Assembly (NCBI GenBank): GCA_964455375.1
Contig: CAYVXE010000036.1
Span: 1-37,781 of the forward strand
Length of the DNA: 37,781 bases
Source of the DNA: CAYVXE01 sp964455375
Lineage (GTDB): Bacteria > Zhuqueibacterota > Zhuqueibacteria > Oceanimicrobiales > Oceanimicrobiaceae
Direction of reading: 5' to 3'
The translations under genes were made by a program, and so were the position numbers. Positions 32,043-37,781 of the stretch are shown here, piece after piece. Position 1 is the stretch's first letter. Each line of letters opens with the position of its first letter. The notes beneath the pieces were generated by a model. It was given only the letters and a program-made list of their open reading frames with translations, did no database searches and was not told where the DNA came from.

Positions 32043-34799
32043 TTATTCTGAGGAATGGATAATTTTTTCCAGAGATGTCAGCAATTCATCACGGTCCAAT
32101 TTTATTAAATATGAGTTGACGCCGGCCTCTAACCCTTTTTCGATGTCGTTTTCACTTCCTAAACTGGAGACTGCAACGATAGGCATGTCTCTGTAATTTT
32201 TGTTGGCGCGAATATTACGGGTGAGTTCCAATCCGTCCATTTTTGGCATTTCAATGTCTGTAATCACCAGGTCGATGTTGTTTGCCGTCATCCGTTCCAG
32301 GGCTTCATCGCCATTGTTTGCTTCGTAAACCTCGTAACCTTCTGACTCCAAATACGAACGTTCGATAGAGCGGATGAATGGCGAATCGTCCACGATCAGG
32401 ACATTTGAAATATCCTTCTTTTGTTCCTGCGCCAGAACTTGAGATTTCCGCTGGAACCACTCCGGATATTCCCGGGAGATGATCGCGTAGGCGTCTATGA
32501 CCAAAGTGATTTTGTTGTGGACGATCATAGAGCCGAGAATTCCTTCCTGTTGGAAGGAGCCGGTGTCTAATTCAGCGGAGGTCTCGATGATGTCACTGAT
32601 TTCATTCACGACAAATCCCACTTCATTTTTTTCAACGGAGAAGACGATCAAAGAAATTTTATCCATTAATTCCGACGGTGTCGCCTGTATATAGTTTTCA
32701 ATGCGCAGGAGGGGCAAAATCCGGCCGCGGTACTGGATGACTTCTTTGTTGCCGGCCATTTGAATCTCGGAACGGTTGATTTTTTCCAGGCGTGAAATCA
32801 GGGCCAGCGGAATAGCAAATTGTTCTTTTTCGTTGATAGAGAATAACAGAAACGTCTTCGTTTTTACTGCCTTCACATCTGCATTTTCTACGCTTTCCAG
32901 TCTTCGTACATTTTCATTCAGAAGTATCTTTGCTGTGTCCGCTAAGCCGACGACGTCGAGAATTAGTGCGACTTTTCCGTCACCCATCACGGTGGCGCCG
33001 GCAAATGCTTTGATGATTTTCAGATGTTTGCTGAGGGGTTTCACGACAATTTCTTCGGTGTCATGGATTTTGTCCACGATCAAACCGAATGAGATGTCCC
33101 CGGCTGTTAACACCACGATACTCAGACTGTCCGTGTTTTCTTCCTGTTTTGAATCTAATCCCAGAATATTTTTCAATCTCAGTACGGGCAGAAGCTTTCC
33201 TCGCAGCCGATATATTTCCGCATTTCCCATCGTTTCGATACTTTGCATGGCCTCACCTTCCAGGCGTACCAACTCCTGCAGGTTGATTTGCGGGATGGCA
33301 AAACGTTGTTTCCCGGTTGTGACCACCAATGCAGGAATAATAGCCAGGGTAAGTGGAATTTTGATTTTGATGGTTGTTCCCTTGCCGACGGTACTGGAAA
33401 TATCGACGATGCCACCAATTTGATCGATATTCGTTTTTACCACATCCATTCCGACACCTCGACCGGAAATATTTGTGATTTTAGGTGCGGTGGAGAATCC
33501 GGGTTTAAAAATTAAGTTGATGGCATCACGGTCGGAAAGTTCTTCGGCTTGTTGTGTGGTAATAATGCCCTTTTCCAGCGCTTTTGTACGTAATTTTTCC
33601 GGGTTTATCCCGGCGCCATCATCGATTATTTCGATATTGACCTGTCCGCCTTCATGGTAAGCGCGGAGAATGAGAACCCCTTTTGAGTCTTTACCGGAAT
33701 TTCTGCGTGTTTCTTCATCTTCGATGCCATGGTCGATTGCATTGCGCACCAGATGCGTCAGTGGATCGCGAATTCCTTCGATAATTGTTTTGTCGAGTTC
33801 AGTTTCTGCACCTTCCAAACGGAGATCGACTTTTTTGTTATGATCGCGGGTAACATCTCTGACCACTCTGGGGAAACGGTTGAAAACATTGGCAATGGGC
33901 TGCATGCGTGTTTTCATGATGCCTTCCTGCAATTCACTGGTGCAAAGATTCAACCTTTGGCTTGCAGCGTGGAGATTTGCATGTTCAAACTGTGAAGCAA
34001 ATTGTAAAATCTGGTTTCTGGAAAGAACCAGCTCGCCAACCGTATTCATTAAACTATCTAACAAACTTACATTGACGCGAATGGTTGAATCGCCTTTATT
34101 CCAGTTTTGGATAGTTTCTGTTTTGGGTGGTGTCTGTGGTGCTGAGCCCCCGGTAGTTTCGTTTCTCTCTCCGGCGGATACTTCTTCTGCCGATGCGATG
34201 TTTTCCGGGAAAAGCCCCCAACTGCCGTCTTCAGCAACAATTTCCTGCTGGGATTTTCCAGCCCGAAGATTGTCTGTGAAAAGTCCCCAGCTCCCGTCTT
34301 CGGCTATAATGTCATCGGATGCCGTTTCAGTACTTTGTTTGGAAGTCTTCTTTTTGCCGGCGGTTTTTCTCTTGACCGGTGTTTTGGCTTTGGAGGGGTT
34401 TTTCTTTTGGGCCGTTTTGGGTTTTGGGTCTGCTTTGTCAGGTGTAGGAATTTTTTTTACCGGTGCAGAATCCGTACCGGTTTCTTCAATGGATTCGTGC
34501 AAAATCTTTATCTGGTCTAATGAATCCAATAAAAACGAGATGACTTCTCTATTAATGGCCCGCTTCCCATCCCGTATTTGCGTTAAAACTTCTTCGGTTA
34601 TATGGGCAATTTTTTCAAACCGTGTCATTCCCACAATACCGGCATTGCCTTTTAACGTGTGAAATGCTCTGAAAATTTCATCCAAAAGCGAGTGGTTTTC
34701 CGGATCCTGTTCAAGCCTGACGATCTCCTGATCCAGCAGATCTATGTTTTCCCTGCTTTCGGTTACAAAAATTTGTATGAGTTCTTCGCGGTGACCCAT
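32043..34799 (-). CDS. cheA: chemotaxis histidine kinase CheA, hybrid with extra CheW-like domain and receiver
   Basis: 918 residues. Hpt/P1 (about 1-105) carries the phosphorylated H47 in FHTLKGNAG. No recognisable P2 domain follows; instead there is a Lys/Pro-rich linker and two copies of the motif AEDGSWGLF (166-174 and 189-197). P3 dimerisation (about 238-300) and the P4 ATPase follow (about 300-480; HLVRNAIDHGIED, DDGAGI, GRGVGMDVV). Two CheW-like domains (about 490-625 and 645-780) and a C-terminal receiver (about 798-915, D848 in ITDIEMPKMDG) complete it. The double CheW module suggests a wider array interface. The receiver could be a phosphate sink or an adaptation element. AGGAGTATCCA precedes the ATG. 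Confidence 0.96.
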   Translation of the reverse strand: MGHREELIQIFVTESRENIDLLDQEIVRLEQDPENHSLLDEIFRAFHTLKGNAGIVGMTRFEKIAHITEEVLTQIRDGKRAINREVISFLLDSLDQIKILHESIEETGTDSAPVKKIPTPDKADPKPKTAQKKNPSKAKTPVKRKTAGKKKTSKQSTETASDDIIAEDGSWGLFTDNLRAGKSQQEIVAEDGSWGLFPENIASAEEVSAGERNETTGGSAPQTPPKTETIQNWNKGDSTIRVNVSLLDSLMNTVGELVLSRNQILQFASQFEHANLHAASQRLNLCTSELQEGIMKTRMQPIANVFNRFPRVVRDVTRDHNKKVDLRLEGAETELDKTIIEGIRDPLTHLVRNAIDHGIEDEETRRNSGKDSKGVLILRAYHEGGQVNIEIIDDGAGINPEKLRTKALEKGIITTQQAEELSDRDAINLIFKPGFSTAPKITNISGRGVGMDVVKTNIDQIGGIVDISSTVGKGTTIKIKIPLTLAIIPALVVTTGKQRFAIPQINLQELVRLEGEAMQSIETMGNAEIYRLRGKLLPVLRLKNILGLDSKQEENTDSLSIVVLTAGDISFGLIVDKIHDTEEIVVKPLSKHLKIIKAFAGATVMGDGKVALILDVVGLADTAKILLNENVRRLESVENADVKAVKTKTFLLFSINEKEQFAIPLALISRLEKINRSEIQMAGNKEVIQYRGRILPLLRIENYIQATPSELMDKISLIVFSVEKNEVGFVVNEISDIIETSAELDTGSFQQEGILGSMIVHNKITLVIDAYAIISREYPEWFQRKSQVLAQEQKKDISNVLIVDDSPFIRSIERSYLESEGYEVYEANNGDEALERMTANNIDLVITDIEMPKMDGLELTRNIRANKNYRDMPIVAVSSLGSENDIEKGLEAGVNSYLIKLDRDELLTSLEKIIHSSE

Positions 34800-34823
34800 T
34801 GGATACTCCTATGACATGTCCAG

Positions 34824-35201
34824 TTAATTTGTGAGTTTTTTGACCACTGTAAGTAGCTGATCCGGTTGAAAGGGTTTTACAAGCCAGCCGGCCGCGCCGG
34901 CCGCTTTACCCTGCATCTTTTTTTCTTCCTGCGTTTCTGTGGTTAAAATAAGCACCGGAGCGGCTTTAAACGAACTGGATTTTACGTTTTTGGTAAATGT
35001 GATGCCGTCCATCTTAGGCATGTTGATATCTGTAATGATCATACTGACGCCATCGCCGGCGTCGGCGATACCATCCAGTTTTTGCAGGCCATCCGTACCG
35101 TCATTGGCCAGAACGACGTTGTACCCGGCTTGTTTCAGAACATATTCTACGGAAGAACGAATTGTTACCGAATCATCAACGACAAGTATATGTTTTGTCA
35201 T
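34824..35201 (-). CDS. cheY: chemotaxis response regulator CheY
   Basis: 125-residue receiver next to cheA. It shows VVDDSVTIR, phospho-Asp D58 in ITDINMPKMDG, TTET (conserved Thr) and AGAAGWLVKPFQPDQL. The AGA.GW.VKPF.P stretch is typical of motor-type CheY proteins. It probably receives phosphate from CheA and binds the flagellar switch. It is followed 24 bases later by cheA. Confidence 0.95.
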   Translation of the reverse strand: MTKHILVVDDSVTIRSSVEYVLKQAGYNVVLANDGTDGLQKLDGIADAGDGVSMIITDINMPKMDGITFTKNVKSSSFKAAPVLILTTETQEEKKMQGKAAGAAGWLVKPFQPDQLLTVVKKLTN

Positions 35202-35236
35202 GGCACTTTACACCTTCATTAAGTAATTGTATGATT

Positions 35237-35548
35237 TTACGCGTTTTTTACGATAGTCAGCATTTTATCCAGGTTAATCGAGGTAAACAGATCGTATAAA
35301 TTGTTATGGAGGCCTTTTATAATCAGGTCCCTGTTTTGGCTTTTTAAGCGCTTGTAGAAGACGATAAGTTTGCCGATGCCGGTACTGGTCATGATGGGAA
35401 CCAAACTCAGGTCCAGTTTGACCGTTTTGTGATTATCTTGAAGCATCTCTTCAAAAGCATTGCGTAGCGGCTCTCCATCCGATTCCGTGATGGGGCCGCT
35501 GAATGTAGCTTTGATTTCATTGGGGGAATTTAAAATTTTAATATCCAT
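35237..35548 (-). CDS. STAS-domain anti-sigma-antagonist-like protein (RsbV/SpoIIAA type)
   Basis: 103 residues, one STAS domain: ATFSGPITESDGEPLRNAF, LDLSLVPIMTSTGIGKLI and a C-terminal LDKMLTI helix. The loop TSTG (54-57) corresponds to the DSTG/DSSG phospho-site of RsbV and SpoIIAA, so S55 is the likely phosphorylated residue, with the preceding Asp replaced by Thr. AAGGAGTTGCC precedes the ATG. It is the presumed substrate of the receiver-HATPase and receiver-PP2C proteins encoded in the same cluster, about 9 kb away. Its target is unknown. Confidence 0.92.
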   Translation of the reverse strand: MDIKILNSPNEIKATFSGPITESDGEPLRNAFEEMLQDNHKTVKLDLSLVPIMTSTGIGKLIVFYKRLKSQNRDLIIKGLHNNLYDLFTSINLDKMLTIVKNA

Positions 35549-35574
35549 GGCAACTCCTTATGAAACTTATTTCG

Positions 35575-37452
35575 CTAAAATAACGTTAATTCTCCGCCCT
35601 GGCATACTCTTTCAGGTTCAACTTCAACGGTCGTGACATCCTTGGGAGATGTAACTGAAAATTTGTTTGATAGGTCAATCAAATCCTGGAAACGGGCGTA
35701 TTCAAAGGTTCGGTTGAAAATGTCCGGATACGGCTGCTGCAGCGATTCACGAAGCGATACAAATTTTGAAAAAATGGAGCTGTACCGATTCTCTATCTGT
35801 TCCGACCGATTGATTAGAAAGCGGATTTTATCAACACCTTTCAATGAATCGTCAAGAAGCCCGAAGAGTTTATCGGATGAATGCCCCACAGCTTTAACGG
35901 CATCGTTTAAATTGTCTCGCATGACGGACAGATTGTGTATGGATTCACGGATGTTCGATTTTACATTTTTTATATCATCCTCCTGGTTCCGTAAATTGGT
36001 GGTAAATTTTTTGATATTCGCATAAATATCCTTTTTTATCGTATTTAATCTGTCATTTATGCGGGCGATATTTTCATCCATTTTGAGCGTAAGCTGTTCG
36101 AGTAAATCCGAAGAAGCCGTGGTGTTTGCAGCGAGAGAATCTTCTCTGGAAATTTCCATTTTTGATACTACTTTGATAATATTGAATTGTTTAATGATTT
36201 TCCGCATTTCCTGAAAATTGAACTCGATTGTATTCAAGTCCGATTGGATATCTCCGGCTTTTTCTTCTGCTTCGTGTTTTTTCCGAACAGATATTTCCAA
36301 AAATGTGATCAGCTCTTGCATAATTGCAGACGATTCGTCAAAAATTGTCTGAATACTACTTTTCCCCTTTAGTGAACTTTGCGGGTAAGCAAAGAAATCC
36401 ACCAGATTCACACGGTCGGACTCTACGTCCGCAATTTTATCCTTAAATGTTGCCAATAAACCGTTCAGAGTATTTATTGATTCTTGTAATTTTTTCACCA
36501 CCATGTTTAGGATACGTTTAGCCATATCGAGCCGGGCACAGGATTTCGCACTTAATTCTTCAACAATGTCCGCCTCCTGTTCAAAATTAAGACGGGTTGT
36601 GAGAGTGGTTCGATTTTCGGTGAAAAATTCTTTGTTCAGGTCCATGATTTGTTCTAACAACTGTCTGACGAGATCTTGCGTCTGGAGATTAACCATAATA
36701 CCCGGAATATTTTCTTTGTTCTTTTCCGAACGTTCCAGTGTCTGTTTGATTAGATCTGCGATGTTCGAAAGCCCGGTATGATATTTGGTGAAGATCTGAT
36801 TTAAATCTGAATCGATATTTTGCAGACGTTTGTTGGTGTCTTTATTAACGGTCTCAATTTCATGGTTAAAGGATTTGTAGTGGGCCACCAGCGATTCGCT
36901 GTTGTTTTGCATCTTCCGGGCAAGGTTGTTGGTCAGGTTTGATAGCGTTTTGATCTCCTTGGCAATATGGCGAAACGCCGACCCCGAGGACCCCGCCTGG
37001 CTGGCCACAAACACTGCATTGTACGAGAGCAGCTCAATATCGCCGGAAATCACCGATATTTCAGCAATGGAACTTCTGAGAGATTCGATTTCAGATACTT
37101 TTTCCGTAATATTTTTGACCAGCTTTTTATCGACAGCCAACATTTTGTTGATGGATTTTGCCACCGTGACGAACTTCTCTTTTGCAGCATCAAGGGCAAC
37201 TACCACAACGCTTTTTTCGTCGCTGTCAGAATGACCTGAAATAAAGTAGTCGATGAGCGCCCGTGCTTCCGCGTTCTCATTGTCAATTCCATCGACGAGT
37301 TGCGGTAAATTTTCAGCAATGCTTTCATAAGTGCTGGCACATGCATCTTCCATATTCTGAATGTCGCGCTCGCAGTGTGCTATGTCCGCACCGATCATTC
37401 CCGATATATCCAGGTAGCGATTGATTAAGTCCGTTTTCTCAATTTTGGCCAT
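35575..37452 (-). CDS. MCP-like coiled-coil protein with CheZ-like DxxxQ motif
   Basis: 625 residues, soluble, almost wholly helical and coiled coil. Residues about 128-182 (IELLSYNAVFVASQAGSSG, then HIAKEIKTLSNLTN) resemble a degenerate chemoreceptor signalling tip. NLQTQDLVRQLLEQI (255-269) contains D260 and Q264 in the DxxxQ spacing of the CheZ catalytic helix (family pattern FQDLTGQ). A second receptor-tip-like segment, FNIIKVVSKMEISRED, lies at about 423-438. The extreme C-terminus GGELTLF resembles the short hydrophobic CheY-binding tail of CheZ. It is the first gene of the chemosensory cluster, behind a sigma-28-like promoter. A receptor-derived scaffold or a CheY phosphatase are both possible; no full CheZ fold is recognised. 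Confidence 0.85.
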   Translation of the reverse strand: MAKIEKTDLINRYLDISGMIGADIAHCERDIQNMEDACASTYESIAENLPQLVDGIDNENAEARALIDYFISGHSDSDEKSVVVVALDAAKEKFVTVAKSINKMLAVDKKLVKNITEKVSEIESLRSSIAEISVISGDIELLSYNAVFVASQAGSSGSAFRHIAKEIKTLSNLTNNLARKMQNNSESLVAHYKSFNHEIETVNKDTNKRLQNIDSDLNQIFTKYHTGLSNIADLIKQTLERSEKNKENIPGIMVNLQTQDLVRQLLEQIMDLNKEFFTENRTTLTTRLNFEQEADIVEELSAKSCARLDMAKRILNMVVKKLQESINTLNGLLATFKDKIADVESDRVNLVDFFAYPQSSLKGKSSIQTIFDESSAIMQELITFLEISVRKKHEAEEKAGDIQSDLNTIEFNFQEMRKIIKQFNIIKVVSKMEISREDSLAANTTASSDLLEQLTLKMDENIARINDRLNTIKKDIYANIKKFTTNLRNQEDDIKNVKSNIRESIHNLSVMRDNLNDAVKAVGHSSDKLFGLLDDSLKGVDKIRFLINRSEQIENRYSSIFSKFVSLRESLQQPYPDIFNRTFEYARFQDLIDLSNKFSVTSPKDVTTVEVEPERVCQGGELTLF

Positions 37453-37497
37453 GATATTCCAGTTTTTTAGTTTTTGAAAGAATTCTGATGCAGATTC

Positions 37498-37523
37498 CTA
37501 TCGGCATTTGATATGGATTGTTA
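37498..37523 (-). promoter_or_regulatory. sigma-28-like promoter of the chemosensory cluster
   Basis: On the minus strand GCCGATAG (37498-37505) matches 7 of 8 bases of the sigma-28 -10 element. TAAC (37520-37523) lies 14 bases upstream, close to the TAAA-N15 ideal. It sits about 45 bases before the first ATG. It agrees with the same sigma factor driving the fliS-fliD-flgM operon. Confidence 0.6.
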
Positions 37524-37781
37524 AAATTTTTGTCAAAATTGTATGATTTTTTTCGGTTGGATGCTTTCTAATATTCTTTAATCAAAATATCAACCCTTTA
37601 CAGAAATGACCACTAGTAAGTTCGTTGGTTGTTGGCGAGAATAGCGTCTTCTCCCATGGTCACGTTATTCCTATCCTGTAGCCGCCATTATTGCCAGACA
37701 AAGGAGCGTGTCGAAGTTGTTTTGTCACTTTGAGCACAATGGGAGTGGAGACGGAAGGTCTGCGTAATGCGATAAAGGTTG
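37524..37781. other. intergenic end of window, no gene seen
   Basis: No supported coding sequence. The stretch from about 37715 to the edge (TTGTCACTTTGAGCACAATG, then GGGAGTGGAGACGGAAGG) has the look of an intergenic dispersed repeat, but only one copy is present here. Confidence 0.3.

Noticed and set aside
33880..34662. 260-codon open frame antisense to cheA
   Set aside because: It mirrors the conserved cheA coding strand; its composition follows from cheA codons and no domain is recognisable.

Overview
The window comes from a flagellated, chemotactic, fairly AT-rich Gram-negative-type bacterium. The giant sensor kinase with a two-component-regulator beta-propeller and Y_Y_Y module, the many hybrid kinases, and short dispersed intergenic repeats fit the Bacteroidota/Calditrichota/KSB1 (FCB) part of the tree. 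That placement is inference; there is no rRNA or other phylogenetic marker here.

Left part, + strand (1-11126): a flagellar late-gene block. A short flagellin gene with a clear terminator is followed by a decayed patch (1364-2560). The patch contains a truncated glycosyltransferase fused in frame to a sulfotransferase tail, and then a group II intron remnant (reverse-transcriptase fragment plus domain V RNA). Next is a 1798-codon gene joining a GT2 glycosyltransferase, a methyltransferase, a second GT-A-like domain, a GT4 glycosyltransferase, TPR, another GT2 and more TPR. It is a strong candidate for flagellin glycosylation. The block ends with fliS-fliS-fliD-(FliT/FlgN-like)-flgM behind a perfect sigma-28 -10 box, so the anti-sigma factor FlgM is the last gene of a sigma-28-type operon.

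Middle, - strand (11342-23951): a phosphorelay island of three large hybrid histidine kinases with near-identical kinase cores, a stand-alone Hpt protein and a double-receiver protein whose first receiver is degenerate. No DNA-binding output domain is encoded, so the output is either elsewhere or protein-level.

A gap of about 0.95 kb (23952-24917) holds no gene but several good inverted repeats and what look like dispersed repeat fragments.

Right part, - strand (24918-37452): a chemosensory cluster read right to left. It encodes an MCP-like coiled-coil protein, a STAS protein, CheY, a CheA hybrid with a C-terminal receiver, CheW, a soluble two-PAS MCP, a second CheY-like receiver, CheB, CheR, a small membrane protein, a receiver-HATPase (RsbW-like) and a receiver-PP2C phosphatase (RsbU-like). 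A sigma-28-like promoter precedes the first gene. The last two proteins plus the STAS protein make a complete partner-switching set in which both the kinase and the phosphatase carry receivers. This would connect chemotaxis phosphoryl flow to a STAS switch. No CheC, CheX, CheD or ordinary CheZ is seen. The first protein of the cluster carries a CheZ-like DxxxQ motif and a C-terminal ELTLF tail and is the best local candidate for the missing phosphatase.
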